DNA from: Pseudonocardiaceae bacterium YIM PH 21723
GTDB lineage: Bacteria; Actinomycetota; Actinomycetes; Mycobacteriales; Pseudonocardiaceae
Length of the DNA: 64,000 nucleotides
Assembly: GCA_003600225.1 (NCBI GenBank)
Contig: QZFT01000045.1
Coordinates: forward strand, 202,792-266,791
Direction: 5' to 3'
Below the pieces are notes generated by a model. It was not told the DNA's origin. It searched no databases and saw only the letters and a list, made by a program, of their open reading frames with translations. Below are positions 9,564 to 19,806 of the stretch, piece by piece. Made by a program: the position numbers and the translations under genes. Every line of letters starts with the position of its first letter. Positions within the stretch are counted from its first letter, which is position 1.

Positions 9564-9614
9564 TTGCTCAACATATCGGTGAAAGCTGAAAGATCGCTGA
9601 AGATGTGCGAGAAG

Positions 9615-9679
9615 CACTTTCCATGGAATTTGCTCCCGTTGGTGGTGACCACCGCAGGGAGCAAATTCCATGGAAAGTG
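9615..9679. repeat. 65-bp perfect palindrome abutting the sufT stop codon (palindrome family B)
   Basis: Arms of 23 bases at 9615-9637 and 9657-9679 pair without a mismatch. The loop 9638-9656 contains a further GGTGG/CCACC hairpin, so almost the whole 65 bases can fold. It begins one base after the sufT stop (on the minus strand) and probably ends the suf transcript, although no U-tract follows. Each arm holds its own small palindrome (TTCCATGGAA). The arm core GCACTTTC-CATG-GAATTTG matches the tkt-tal palindrome at 57635-57681. Confidence 0.85.
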
Positions 9680-10069
9680 TCAGACAGTGAATCCGAGGGC
9701 CCGCAACTGCTCGCGGCCATCGTCGGTGATCTTCTCCGGACCCCACGGCGGCATCCAGACCCAGTTGATCCGGACATCGCCGACGAGGCCGCCGCCCGCG
9801 CCACCGGTCAGGGCGGCCCGGGTCTGGTCCTCGATCACGTCGGTCAGCGGACAGGCCGCCGAGGTCAGCGTCATGTCCAGCGTGACGGTGTTGTCCTGCT
9901 CGACGTGAATGTCGTAGAGCAGGCCCAGGTCGACCACGTTGATGCCGAGCTCGGGGTCGACCACGTCACGCATGGCCTCCTCGACGTCCTCGTAGGCCGC
10001 CAGGTCGGCTTTCGGCTCCACGTCCGGCATTCCGGCCGCTCCGCGAACGACTTCGGTCTCTTCTGTCAT
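9680..10069 (-). CDS. sufT: SufT, MIP18/DUF59-family Fe-S assembly factor
   Basis: A 129 aa protein starting at the ATG at 10069, which overlaps the sufU stop by four bases (ATGA). The core is a DUF59/MIP18 domain (about 25-125) with VVDPELGINVVDLGLLYDI, the conserved SAACPLTDVIEDQ cysteine motif and the C-terminal WMPPWGPEKITDDGREQLRALGF signature of actinobacterial SufT. SufT helps mature Fe-S proteins and is normally the last gene of the actinobacterial suf operon, as here. The stop is followed immediately by a long palindrome. Confidence 0.93.
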   Translation of the reverse strand: MTEETEVVRGAAGMPDVEPKADLAAYEDVEEAMRDVVDPELGINVVDLGLLYDIHVEQDNTVTLDMTLTSAACPLTDVIEDQTRAALTGGAGGGLVGDVRINWVWMPPWGPEKITDDGREQLRALGFTV

Positions 10070-10512
10070 GACTCCACCCGTGCTACGGCGTCCTTGAACG
10101 CCATCCAGCCTAGTAGTGCGCATTTGACCCGGGCCGGGTACTTGGCCACGCCGGCGAACGCGATGCCGTCCTCCAGGACGTCCTCGTCCGGCTCGACCTG
10201 TCCCCGGCCCTGCATCAGTTCCAGGAACGCCTGGTGCTTCTCGAAGGCCTCGCCGACCGTCTTGTTCAGCACCAGGTCGGTCAGTACCGAGGTGGCCGCC
10301 TGGCTGATCGAACAGCCCTGGGCGTCGTAGGAGACGTCCAGGACCTTCGCCTCGGGGCCGGCGCCCTCCAGGTGCACCCGGAGGGTCACCTCGTCACCGC
10401 AGGTCGGGTTGACGTGGTGCACCTCGGCCTCGAACGGCTCCCGCAGCCCGCGGTGATGCGGGTTGCGGTAATGATCCAGGATGATCTCCTGGTACATCTG
10501 ATCCAGGCGCAC
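10066..10512 (-). CDS. sufU: SufU-type Fe-S cluster scaffold / sulfur acceptor
   Basis: A 148 aa protein with a GTG start, three bases from the sufS stop. It has the SufU signature LDQMYQEIILDHYRNPHHRG and the three conserved metal/sulfur cysteines in PTCGDEV, AQGCSISQA and VKCALLGW. SufU takes persulfide sulfur from SufS and passes it to SufB in Gram-positive bacteria. It overlaps sufT by four bases. Confidence 0.95.
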   Translation of the reverse strand: MRLDQMYQEIILDHYRNPHHRGLREPFEAEVHHVNPTCGDEVTLRVHLEGAGPEAKVLDVSYDAQGCSISQAATSVLTDLVLNKTVGEAFEKHQAFLELMQGRGQVEPDEDVLEDGIAFAGVAKYPARVKCALLGWMAFKDAVARVES

Positions 10513-10515
10513 TCG

Positions 10516-12545
<2,030 letters not shown>

Positions 12546-12562
12546 TGTTGTTTCTTCTCCTG

Positions 12563-12868
12563 CTAAAGATTCGGGTCTACGTAGACAACGCCGTCGCGAA
12601 TGTCCACTGGGAACACGTCCACCGGGTCGGTGGCAGGCAGCGAGTTGGGCTCACCGGTGCGCAGGTCGAAGCAGGCGCCGTGCAGCCAGCATTCGATGCC
12701 CTGCTTGGTCACCTCGCCCTCGGAGAGGGCGACCGACGCGTGTGAGCACTCGTCGCGCAGGGCGTGCACGGTGTCGCCGTCGCGAACCAGTACGACCGGG
12801 GTGCCGTCCACCTCTACGGGGAACGGCTTCCGGTCGTCCAGCTCGGACAGCGCACACGCCCGGTGCAT
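12563..12868 (-). CDS. Rieske [2Fe-2S] ferredoxin of the suf operon
   Basis: A 101 aa small Rieske protein. The two cluster-binding boxes are C-x-H ([10 protein letters not shown], about residue 40) and C-x2-H (ECWLHGACF, about 60). Its start overlaps the sufD stop by one base (TGATG). A non-heme-iron-oxygenase-type ferredoxin between sufD and sufC is a common actinobacterial arrangement. It probably gives or takes electrons during cluster assembly, but its exact role is not settled. Confidence 0.92.
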   Translation of the reverse strand: MHRACALSELDDRKPFPVEVDGTPVVLVRDGDTVHALRDECSHASVALSEGEVTKQGIECWLHGACFDLRTGEPNSLPATDPVDVFPVDIRDGVVYVDPNL

Positions 12869-14010
12869 CAGGTACCCACCGCTTCCAGCTCGGCCTCGAT
12901 CGCGGCCTCCAGCCGCTCGCGGACCGCGGACACCGGGATCTTGTGCAGGAGCTCGTTGAAGAAGCCCCGCACGACCAGGCGCCGGGCCTGCTCGGCCGGG
13001 ATGCCCCGGGCCTGCAGGTAGAACAGCTGCTCGTCGTCGAACCGGCCGGTGGCGCTGGCGTGACCGGCGCCGGTGATCTCACCGGTCTCGATCTCCAGGT
13101 TCGGCACCGAGTCGGCGCGTGCCCCGTCGGTGAGCAGCAGGTTCCGGTTCAGCTCGAAGGTCTCGGTCGCCTCGGCGGCCACGCGGATCAGCACATCGCC
13201 GATCCACACCGCGTGCGCGTCCTTGCCCTGCAGCGCGCCCTTGTAGACCACGTTCGACCGGCAGTTGGGGGTCGAGTGATCCATGAACAGCCGGTGCTCG
13301 TGGTGCTGGCCGGCGTCGGAGAAGTACAGGCCGAGGCACTCGGCGTCGCCGCCGCGGTCGGCGTAGTTCACCGTGGGGCTGACCCGGACCAGGTCACCGC
13401 CCAGGGTGACGACCATGTGCCGCAGTACGGCATCCCGGCCCACCTTGGCGTGGTGCGCGGTCACGTGCACCGCGTCGTCGGCCCAGTCGTGCACCGCGAC
13501 CACGTTCAGCCGGGCGCCGTCGGCGATGACGAACTCGACGTTCTCGCCGTACGCGCCGGAGCCGCGGTAGTCCAGGACCACGGTGCCCTCGGCAAACTGC
13601 TCGGCCCGGATCTGGATGTGGCCGTAGGCGACCTGGCCCTCGCCGGGTCCGTCGATGGTCACCATGACCGGCTCGGCCGCCTGGGTGTCCTTGGCGAACT
13701 CGACGACCAGGGCCTCGGTGAAGCCGGTGTACGCGGCGGCCGCGACCTTGTCGGCGGGCTTGGCGGCCTCGCCGAGACGGGCGTCCGCGCGGTCCACGGT
13801 CTGCGCCGTGACACCGTCGGCGGTGCCGCCGACGGTGATCGCGGTCTTACCGGTGGCCTCGATGCCCTTGTGCAGGCCGGCCAGGCGCTTCAACGGGGTG
13901 AAGCGCCAGTCCTCTTCGCGGCCACTCGGAACCTCGAACGCATCCACGTCGAACGAGGTGAAGCGGTCTCCCTTGGTTCCCTGCGGGATGAGGGGTGATG
14001 CGACCGTCAT
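12868..14010 (-). CDS. sufD: SufD, Fe-S cluster assembly scaffold subunit
   Basis: A 380 aa member of the SufB/SufD beta-helix family. The N-terminus shows the FTSFDVDAFEVPSGREEDWRFTPL motif, and the C-terminal half has LFMDHSTPNCRSNVVYKGAL and the terminal ARGIPAEQARRLVVRGFFNEL signature shared with SufB. It pairs with SufB and SufC to form the SufBC2D scaffold. The ATG overlaps the sufB stop by one base and the stop overlaps the Rieske start by one base, so the genes are translationally coupled. Confidence 0.96.
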   Translation of the reverse strand: MTVASPLIPQGTKGDRFTSFDVDAFEVPSGREEDWRFTPLKRLAGLHKGIEATGKTAITVGGTADGVTAQTVDRADARLGEAAKPADKVAAAAYTGFTEALVVEFAKDTQAAEPVMVTIDGPGEGQVAYGHIQIRAEQFAEGTVVLDYRGSGAYGENVEFVIADGARLNVVAVHDWADDAVHVTAHHAKVGRDAVLRHMVVTLGGDLVRVSPTVNYADRGGDAECLGLYFSDAGQHHEHRLFMDHSTPNCRSNVVYKGALQGKDAHAVWIGDVLIRVAAEATETFELNRNLLLTDGARADSVPNLEIETGEITGAGHASATGRFDDEQLFYLQARGIPAEQARRLVVRGFFNELLHKIPVSAVRERLEAAIEAELEAVGT

Positions 14011-15455
14011 CAGCCGACGGCTCCTTCCATCTGCAGCTCGATCAGCCGGTTCAGCTCCAGCGCGTACTCCATCGGCAGCTCGCGGGCGATGGGCTCCACG
14101 AAACCGCGGACGATCATGGCCATGGCCTCGTCCTCGGTCAGGCCGCGCGACATGAGGTAGAAGAGCTGGTCCTCGCTGACCTTGGACACCGTGGCCTCGT
14201 GGCCCATCGACACGTCGTCCTCACGGACATCGACGTACGGGTAGGTGTCCGAGCGGCTGATGGTGTCGACCAGCAGCGCGTCGCACTTCACGGTGGACTT
14301 GGAGCTGTGCGCACCCGGGTTGACCCGGACCAGGCCGCGGTAGGAGGTACGGCCACCGCCACGCGCCACCGACTTGGAGATGATCGTCGAGGAGGTGTGC
14401 GGCGCCAGGTGCACCATCTTGGCACCGGCGTCCTGGTGCTGGCCCTCACCGGCGAACGCGATGGAGAGCACCTCGCCCTTGGCGTGCGGGCCCATCATGA
14501 AGACGGCCGGGTACTTCATGGTCACCTTGGAGCCGATGTTGCCGTCGACCCACTCCATGGTCGCGCCCTCTTCGGCCTTGGCGCGCTTGGTGACCAGGTT
14601 GTAGACGTTGTTCGACCAGTTCTGGATGGTCGTGTAGCGGCAGCGGCCGCCCTTCTTCACGATGATCTCCACCACGGCGCTGTGCAGCGAGTCCGAGGAG
14701 TAGATCGGCGCGGTGCAGCCCTCGACGTAGTGGACGTAGGCGTCCTCGTCGACGATGATCAGCGTCCGCTCGAACTGGCCCATGTTCTCGGTGTTGATCC
14801 GGAAGTAGGCCTGGAGCGGGATGTCCACGTGGACACCCTTGGGGACGTAGATGAACGAGCCACCGGACCACACGGCGCCGTTCAGCGCGGAGAACTTGTT
14901 GTCACCGTGCGGAATGACGGATCCGTAGTACTCCTGGAACAGCTCCGGGTGCTCCTTGAGCGCGGAGTCGGTGTCCAGGAACAGGACGCCCTTCTCCTCC
15001 AGGTCCTCGCGGATCTGGTGGTAGACGACCTCGGACTCGTACTGCGCGGCGACACCGGCGACGAGGCGCTGCTTCTCGGCCTCCGGGATGCCCAGCCGGT
15101 CGTAGGTGTTCTTGATGTCCTCCGGCAGTTCCTCCCAGCTGGTGGCCTGCTTCTCGGTGGACCGAACGAAGTACTTGATGTTGTCGAAGTCGATGCCCGA
15201 CAGGTCCGAGCCCCAGGAGGGCATCGGCTTACGGTCGAACAGCTTCAGGGCCTTGAGGCGGGACTCGAGCATCCACTCGGGCTCACTCTTCTTGGCCGAG
15301 ATGTCGCGCACCACGGCTTCAGAGAGTCCTCGCTGAGCTGTCGCGCCGGCGGTGTCCGAGTCGGACCAGCCGTACTCGTAGCTTCCGATGCTCGCGAGGG
15401 TTTCTTCCTGGGTGAGCGGCGTGGTGGGTGTTCGCTGCTCGGCAGCGGCAGTCAT
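14010..15455 (-). CDS. sufB: SufB, Fe-S cluster assembly scaffold subunit
   Basis: A 481 aa SufB with the expected [22 protein letters not shown]-terminus, the [20 protein letters not shown] core strand, [21 protein letters not shown] with the conserved cysteine, and the C-terminal [22 protein letters not shown] signature. No intein is present, unlike the intein-bearing SufB of some mycobacteria; the open frame runs without an insertion. The ATG overlaps the sufR stop by four bases. Confidence 0.97.
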   Translation of the reverse strand: MTAAAEQRTPTTPLTQEETLASIGSYEYGWSDSDTAGATAQRGLSEAVVRDISAKKSEPEWMLESRLKALKLFDRKPMPSWGSDLSGIDFDNIKYFVRSTEKQATSWEELPEDIKNTYDRLGIPEAEKQRLVAGVAAQYESEVVYHQIREDLEEKGVLFLDTDSALKEHPELFQEYYGSVIPHGDNKFSALNGAVWSGGSFIYVPKGVHVDIPLQAYFRINTENMGQFERTLIIVDEDAYVHYVEGCTAPIYSSDSLHSAVVEIIVKKGGRCRYTTIQNWSNNVYNLVTKRAKAEEGATMEWVDGNIGSKVTMKYPAVFMMGPHAKGEVLSIAFAGEGQHQDAGAKMVHLAPHTSSTIISKSVARGGGRTSYRGLVRVNPGAHSSKSTVKCDALLVDTISRSDTYPYVDVREDDVSMGHEATVSKVSEDQLFYLMSRGLTEDEAMAMIVRGFVEPIARELPMEYALELNRLIELQMEGAVG

Positions 15456-16195
15456 ATGAGCTGCCCTCCATCCGTGGCGTGTTGATCATTGGTACGAGTA
15501 TTGCTGTCGATCAGGTCCTGGTCCGGGACAGGTCCTGTTCGCGGTACGTGCGTGGTGCACACTGAATCACCCCTGGCGATGGTCGCCAGGCGTTGCACAT
15601 GGGTGCCGAGTATCTCGGCGAAAGCGGCCGTCTCCGCCTCGCAGAGCTGCGGAAACTCGGCTGCGACGTGAGCGACCGGGCAATGGTGCTGGCACAGTTG
15701 CGCGCCCGCACCGACATCGCGGGTGGAGGCCGCGTAGCCTTCACCGGACAACGCGGTGGCGAGGGCCTCGGCCCGCTCCACCGCACCCCGCCGGGCCGTG
15801 ATGCTCGCCCGGTGCGGGTCGACCAGCTGGGCGACCCGGCGCTGCACGAACGTACGGAGCGCCTGCTCCCCCGCGTTCTCCGCGAGGAAGCGCAGCGCCG
15901 CGACGGCGATGTCGTCGTAGGCGTGACCGAAGCGGGCTCGGCCCGACTCGGTCAACAGGAACTCCTTGGCCGGGCGGCCCCGGCCACGCTGACCTCGGCG
16001 CGGGGCGTCCCGCGTCTCGGCCTGACCTTCAGCGAGCAGGACGTCGAGGTGCCTGCGGACGGCGGCCGGGCTGATCCCCAGCTCGTCGGCCACCGCCGCC
16101 GCGGTGATCGGCCCCTGCTCCAGGAGCAGCCGAGCCACGGCGTGCCGGGTGCGCCCGTCAGCGGGCGGCGACCCGGCGGCGGTCTGCTCGACCAT
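15452..16195 (-). CDS. sufR: SufR, Fe-S-sensing repressor of the suf operon
   Basis: About 247 aa from the ATG at 16195, which is preceded by GAGGAGG eight bases upstream. A GTG at 16234 is less likely because it lies inside the operator. The winged HTH (about 20-90) holds the [12 protein letters not shown] wing, and the C-terminal cysteines that bind the Fe-S cluster are in [10 protein letters not shown] and FPQLCEAE. SufR proteins bind their own promoter when the cluster is loaded and release it under iron limitation or oxidation. It is the first gene of the suf operon. Confidence 0.94.
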   Translation of the reverse strand: MVEQTAAGSPPADGRTRHAVARLLLEQGPITAAAVADELGISPAAVRRHLDVLLAEGQAETRDAPRRGQRGRGRPAKEFLLTESGRARFGHAYDDIAVAALRFLAENAGEQALRTFVQRRVAQLVDPHRASITARRGAVERAEALATALSGEGYAASTRDVGAGAQLCQHHCPVAHVAAEFPQLCEAETAAFAEILGTHVQRLATIARGDSVCTTHVPRTGPVPDQDLIDSNTRTNDQHATDGGQLI

Positions 16196-16230
16196 GCCGG
16201 ATGCCTCCTCACGGAGCCCCTCGACGTATT

Positions 16231-16245
16231 TCACAACATAAGTGT
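16231..16245 (-). promoter_or_regulatory. SufR-type operator in the suf leader
   Basis: Read on the minus strand the site is ACACT-TATGT-TGTGA, an exact match to the ACACT-N5-TGTGA palindrome I recall for mycobacterial SufR. It lies 36 bases upstream of the chosen sufR ATG, where it would block transcription or elongation into the operon. The match is seen directly; the motif itself is from memory. Confidence 0.65.
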
Positions 16246-16295
16246 GACCTATTTCCCCCGGGCTGTGCAATGAGGGTCCCGTCTCACCTGTTTTC

Positions 16296-16314
16296 GCAGG
16301 TAAGCCTATCCTTA
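16296..16314. promoter_or_regulatory. IdeR/DtxR-like iron box upstream of sufR
   Basis: The 19-mer on the minus strand matches the IdeR/DtxR consensus TTAGGTTAGGCTAACCTAA at about 14 of 19 positions, including the central TAGGCT. It lies about 50 bases upstream of the SufR-type operator, in the only leader of the suf operon. The site would link Fe-S assembly to iron supply. Half-matching sites arise by chance, so this is a candidate only. Confidence 0.4.
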
Positions 16315-16378
16315 CTTGCTGCCTACGCATCTAGCGGGCGCACCCGGTGGACGGGTTCTGGTTACCTGGTGTTCCACT

Positions 16379-16559
16379 CGGGGCGGTGGGGCGGGCGCAG
16401 GATATTTGCGCCCACTCACGCCTCAAGGGCGCTTCGCGTCCGGCTTCGCCGGATCAGCCTTCGGCTGACCCTTGACCCGTGAGCCTCTGGCGCAAAAACG
16501 GGCAGATGAAGGGCAGGCTGGGGCCTGCCCTCTTCAGGGGCGCGCCCGCCCCACCGCCC
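16379..16559. repeat. left copy of ~180-bp structured inverted repeat flanking a DUF222-HNH gene
   Basis: This segment is matched in reverse complement by 17816-18000 with only about a dozen differences. It folds completely: stems 16405-16412/16489-16496, 16415-16420/16478-16483 and 16423-16429/16469-16475 lead to a four-way junction of three adjoining hairpins (16430-16438, 16439-16453, 16454-16468) with no unpaired base between them. A separate GGGCAGGC/GCCTGCCC hairpin follows near 16511-16530. The copy begins at 16379 in non-coding DNA between the suf leader and the HNH gene stop at 16576. No target-site duplication is obvious. Confidence 0.88.
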
Positions 16560-16575
16560 TACCGGGCCTGCTCCG

Positions 16576-17715
16576 CTAACCATCTGGATCGGCTCCCGGA
16601 TCCATCCGGACCAAGATCTTGGTTCCCCTCGGCGAAGTCCACAGCAGGTCACCGTTCGGAAGGATCTCGTAGCTCCAGTGGTGCTGGTCTTTGAGGATGT
16701 GGTGCCGTCGACACAGTGGCGCCATGTCCCGGCCCCGGGTGATCTTGCAGTGTTGGTACTGCTCCCGATGATCCAGATCGCTGGCGACGGCCGGTGCCTG
16801 ACAGTTCGGGAACCGGCATGTCTTGTGGCGAGCGATCAAGAAGTTCCGCTCGGCCTGACTCAGTCGATATCCCTTGCGGGAGAAGTCGATCCCCACACCG
16901 GTCATCGGATCGGTGATCATCCGCAACCAGGTGGGGGCGGTCGCCGCCATCTGACGGGCCATCGACCCGAGGATCGCTCCGTGGCCCTGCATCTCGGCGC
17001 CATGCTCCTGCTTGCCCTCGATCACATCCTTCGGGATCGTGATCACGATCTTCGGATCCACCGGCGCGAAACCCTCACTACCGGCACCACCAGCAGTGAG
17101 CACCGCGGCGGCGAGGTCGGCGCGGGCTTGATCTTGAGTCCGTTCGTCATCGGTGGTTCGCGTGTTGCGGACCTGCTGATCAATCGCCTGATACGCCGCC
17201 TGCACCTCCGGCGCCGTCGAATACAACCGCAGCTCGCCCATCCCGTCCGGCTTGCTGCTCACCGTGAACGACCGGTCCTTCTTCCGACGCTCGTGCCGCT
17301 CCTGCGCGCCATGTGGATCAAGCTCTTGGATGTACCGCTCACCCAACGCCCGCATCTCCGAATTCGACAACTCATGCGCGGTGGGCAGAACCTTCTCCTC
17401 AACCAAACCCGCCAACTCACTGTCGAGGGGTTTGGTGAGGGAATGCAGCATCTGCGCTTTGGCGAGATCGATCCCACCTGAAGCGAGGGCTTCTTGCGTG
17501 CACGGCAACTTCACGTGCAGCGCCTCGGCCAGCGCGATGAAATGGCGGAGCTGAGCCGAACTGACCGTCATCTCGACCCGGGTCTCTTCCCGATCCGAAT
17601 CACAGTCCAACGACGTCGACAACAACTCGCGCAGGTCCTGAAGGAAGTCAGCCGTCACCGTGGCGATGAGCCGGTATTTACCGGCCACGCTCTGCGGTGT
17701 CAGCTCTTTCCTCAT
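16576..17715 (-). CDS. DUF222 / HNH endonuclease family protein (13E12-like)
   Basis: A 379 aa protein of the DUF222-HNH family, known in M. tuberculosis as the 13E12 repeat family. The helical DUF222 part covers about 1-290, and the C-terminal HNH zinc motif shows CRFPNC, SDLDHREQY and LCRRHHILKDQHHW (about 310-355), so metal- and DNA-binding residues are intact. The function is unproven; nuclease activity in mobile DNA or DNA repair is assumed from the HNH fold. The ATG at 17715 follows GGAGG by only one base, which is unusually close. The gene is enclosed by near-identical inverted repeats, which suggests it travels as a 1.6-kb unit (16379-18000). Confidence 0.88.
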   Translation of the reverse strand: MRKELTPQSVAGKYRLIATVTADFLQDLRELLSTSLDCDSDREETRVEMTVSSAQLRHFIALAEALHVKLPCTQEALASGGIDLAKAQMLHSLTKPLDSELAGLVEEKVLPTAHELSNSEMRALGERYIQELDPHGAQERHERRKKDRSFTVSSKPDGMGELRLYSTAPEVQAAYQAIDQQVRNTRTTDDERTQDQARADLAAAVLTAGGAGSEGFAPVDPKIVITIPKDVIEGKQEHGAEMQGHGAILGSMARQMAATAPTWLRMITDPMTGVGIDFSRKGYRLSQAERNFLIARHKTCRFPNCQAPAVASDLDHREQYQHCKITRGRDMAPLCRRHHILKDQHHWSYEILPNGDLLWTSPRGTKILVRMDPGADPDG

Positions 17716-17815
17716 GCCTCCATTTTAGTCGAACACCAAGGCGATTTCGAATCACTATCAGGTGATTAATACAAGATCAACTCGCGCCGTAGGTTACCCC
17801 TGAACTACTGGAGCG

Positions 17816-18000
17816 GGTCGGTGGTGGGCGGGCGCGCCCCCCAAGAGGGCAGGCCCCAGCCTGCCCTATATCTGCCCGTTTTTGCGCCAGAGGCTCACGG
17901 GTCAAGGGTCGCCCGAAGGGCGATCCGGCGGAGCCGGACGCGAAGCGCCCTTGAGGCGTGAGTGGGCGCAAATAAACTGCGCCCGCCCACCACCGCCCCG
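17816..18000. repeat. right copy of ~180-bp structured inverted repeat flanking a DUF222-HNH gene
   Basis: The reverse complement of this segment aligns along its full length with 16379-16559. Differences include two complementary pairs in the third small hairpin (TCAGCC/GGCTGA on the left, TCGCCC/GGGCGA on the right) and a loop change in the second, so the base pairing is kept while the sequence drifts. The right copy ends five bases before the lrp stop codon. Bases 17716-17815, between this copy and the HNH start, hold an AT-richer stretch that is probably the HNH promoter. Confidence 0.88.
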
Positions 18001-18004
18001 CCCA

Positions 18005-18454
18005 TTAAGAGGGCGCCTGAACCCCCCGATAAGACAAAGTCTCGCTATAGACGATGTTCGTAGTGGTGCTCCCAAAAGCCGCCAACTCATCCACCACCCT
18101 CTCCAGGTGACCCATCGAAAGAGCGGCCACCTTCAGCGTGTAGCAATCCTCCCCAGTAGTCCGAAGACACTCGACGATCTCCACCCGCTCAGCCAGCAAC
18201 CGGTGCAACGGCCCATGCTGACTCCCCGGGTATTTCAACCGGATCACCGCCAGCACCGCGTACCCGGTCGCCCCCAGATCCACGACGGCCCGGTACCCGG
18301 TGATCACCCCAGCCTGCTCCAGCCGCCGAACCCGTTCAGTGGTGGCCGACGCACTCAGGCTCACCCGCCGGCTGAGCTCGGTGAGCGGTAGCCGGCCGTC
18401 GGTTTGCAGCTCAGTCAGAATCGCCCAGTCCGTCGCATCAAGAGTCTCGGCCAC
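18005..18454 (-). CDS. Lrp/AsnC-family transcriptional regulator
   Basis: A 149 aa regulator with an N-terminal HTH (LDATDWAILTELQTDGRLPLTELSRRVSLSASATTERVRRLEQAGVI region, about 5-50) and a C-terminal RAM/AsnC effector domain (about 65-140). Members bind DNA as octamers and sense amino acids or related small molecules. It is divergent from the LLM oxidoreductase gene across 93 bases and probably controls itself and that gene. Its 3' end abuts the structured repeat at 18000. Confidence 0.93.
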   Translation of the reverse strand: MAETLDATDWAILTELQTDGRLPLTELSRRVSLSASATTERVRRLEQAGVITGYRAVVDLGATGYAVLAVIRLKYPGSQHGPLHRLLAERVEIVECLRTTGEDCYTLKVAALSMGHLERVVDELAAFGSTTTNIVYSETLSYRGVQAPS

Positions 18455-18547
18455 GACTGAAATGTACCGTCAGATCCACGGCGAAACGTCGCCAACACCG
18501 GGAAGAATCCCTTCAGCCCGAACAACAGCAGCTATAACCTTCAAAGC

Positions 18548-19384
18548 ATGTTGATCGGCGTGAACGTGCCGAATTTCGGCCCTGGAACGGATCCCGGTGT
18601 GCTGCGCGACTGGGCGAGAACCGTTGAGGGCCTGGGGTTCGACCTCCTGATGATGTCCGACCACGTGGTGGTCACCCCCGACGTCGCCGCGCAGTATCCG
18701 GCGCCGTTCTACGACCCGTTCACCACGCTGTCCTGGCTGGCCGGGGTGACCGACAAGCTGACCCTGGGTACCACTGTGGTGATCGCCCCCTACCGGCATC
18801 CGTTGCTGGTGGCGCGGATGGCCGCGAACCTGAACGACCTGAGCGGCGGCCGGTTCGTGCTCGGGCTGGGAGTCGGCTGGGCCCGCGAGGAGTTCGCGGC
18901 CCTCGGCGTCCCCTTCGAACAGCGGGGCAAGCTGACCGATGAACTGATCGTCGCGGTGCGCGAGGCATGGGAGGACGACAAGTACCGCGCCGGGGACATC
19001 CCGATCTGGGTGGGCGGCAACAGCGAGGCCGCGATGCGGCGCGCGATCCGGCACGGCGACGCCTGGCACCCGATTCGCCAAACGCCCGATGGTTGGCGCG
19101 AATCCGTAGGCAGGCTCGGGGAAATCACCGGCGACAAGCAGCTGCCCGGGTTGGCACCGCGCATCCTGCTGCGGCTCACCGACGAGCCGATCGAGAACCG
19201 CAAACTCGGCGAAGGCACCCTGGAACAGATCGTCGACGACGTGGAACTGCTCCGGGCGGACGGCGCGCAGGCGGTCCTGCTGGACACCTTCATCGGCGAC
19301 CCGGAGGAGACCCGGCGCCCGGAGACCGCGTGGCGCGCGCTGGCCGCACTCCGGGATGGCCTGGCAGGAAAGGAGAATCGGTGA
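18548..19384 (+). CDS. F420-dependent LLM-class oxidoreductase
   Basis: A 278 aa luciferase-like monooxygenase-fold protein. The N-terminal LIGVNVPNFGPGTDPGVLRDWARTVEGLGFDLLMMSDHV and the later GTTVVIAPYRHPLLVARMAANLNDLSGGRFVLGLGVGW motif are typical of the F420-dependent TIGR03619-like subgroup in actinomycetes, which reduces or oxidises unsaturated or alcohol substrates. The predicted cofactor comes from the subgroup, not from a residue read here. It heads a three-gene unit with overlapping stops and starts and is divergent from the Lrp gene. Confidence 0.85.
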   Translation: MLIGVNVPNFGPGTDPGVLRDWARTVEGLGFDLLMMSDHVVVTPDVAAQYPAPFYDPFTTLSWLAGVTDKLTLGTTVVIAPYRHPLLVARMAANLNDLSGGRFVLGLGVGWAREEFAALGVPFEQRGKLTDELIVAVREAWEDDKYRAGDIPIWVGGNSEAAMRRAIRHGDAWHPIRQTPDGWRESVGRLGEITGDKQLPGLAPRILLRLTDEPIENRKLGEGTLEQIVDDVELLRADGAQAVLLDTFIGDPEETRRPETAWRALAALRDGLAGKENR

Positions 19385-19806
19385 ACGAGGAACATCTGCG
19401 CCGGGCGATCGCCCTGGCCGCCGACGCGCACGCGAGCGGCAACCCGCCGTTCGGCTCGCTGCTGGTCGGACCGGACGGTGACGTGCTGGTGGAGGACCAC
19501 AATACGACCATCACCGACCGGGACATCACCGCGCATCCGGAGCTGAAGCTGGCCCGGTGGGCCGCGGCGGAGCTCACCCCGGAGACCGCGGCCGGCACCA
19601 CCATGTACACCAGCTGCCAGCCGTGTGAGATGTGCAGCGGAGCGCTAGCCAGGTCCGGCATCGGGAAGGTCGTGTACGCGTTGTCGGCCGAGCAGTTCGG
19701 CGAGCTGGACACCCCGCCCAAGCGACCGGCGGTGCCCCTGGATGGGCCGCATCTGTTCGAGGAGGCCCGGATCCCGATCGACACCTACTTCGGTGCCGCC
19801 GGCTGA
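19381..19806 (+). CDS. cytidine/deoxycytidylate deaminase-family nucleoside deaminase
   Basis: A 141 aa zinc deaminase. The GTG start overlaps the preceding stop (GTGA). The zinc site consists of the His-Pro-Glu in ITAHPELKL (about 55) and Cys-x2-Cys in SCQPCEMCSGAL (about 80-86), which is the CMP/dCMP-type signature; guanine or tRNA-adenosine deaminases share this fold. NPPFGSLLVGPDGDVL near residue 20 is the usual substrate loop. The substrate is not certain. Confidence 0.88.
   Translation: MNEEHLRRAIALAADAHASGNPPFGSLLVGPDGDVLVEDHNTTITDRDITAHPELKLARWAAAELTPETAAGTTMYTSCQPCEMCSGALARSGIGKVVYALSAEQFGELDTPPKRPAVPLDGPHLFEEARIPIDTYFGAAG

Noticed and set aside
16196..16330. N-terminal extension of SufR to 16330 or to the GTG at 16234
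   Set aside because: The extension would translate across the operator, while the ATG at 16195 has GAGGAGG at proper distance.
16379..16559. Cloverleaf-like fold of the HNH-flanking repeat as a tRNA or tmRNA gene
   Set aside because: Stem lengths, the lack of an anticodon loop and the absence of a TPsiC-type arm rule out a tRNA; the hairpin loops are three bases long.
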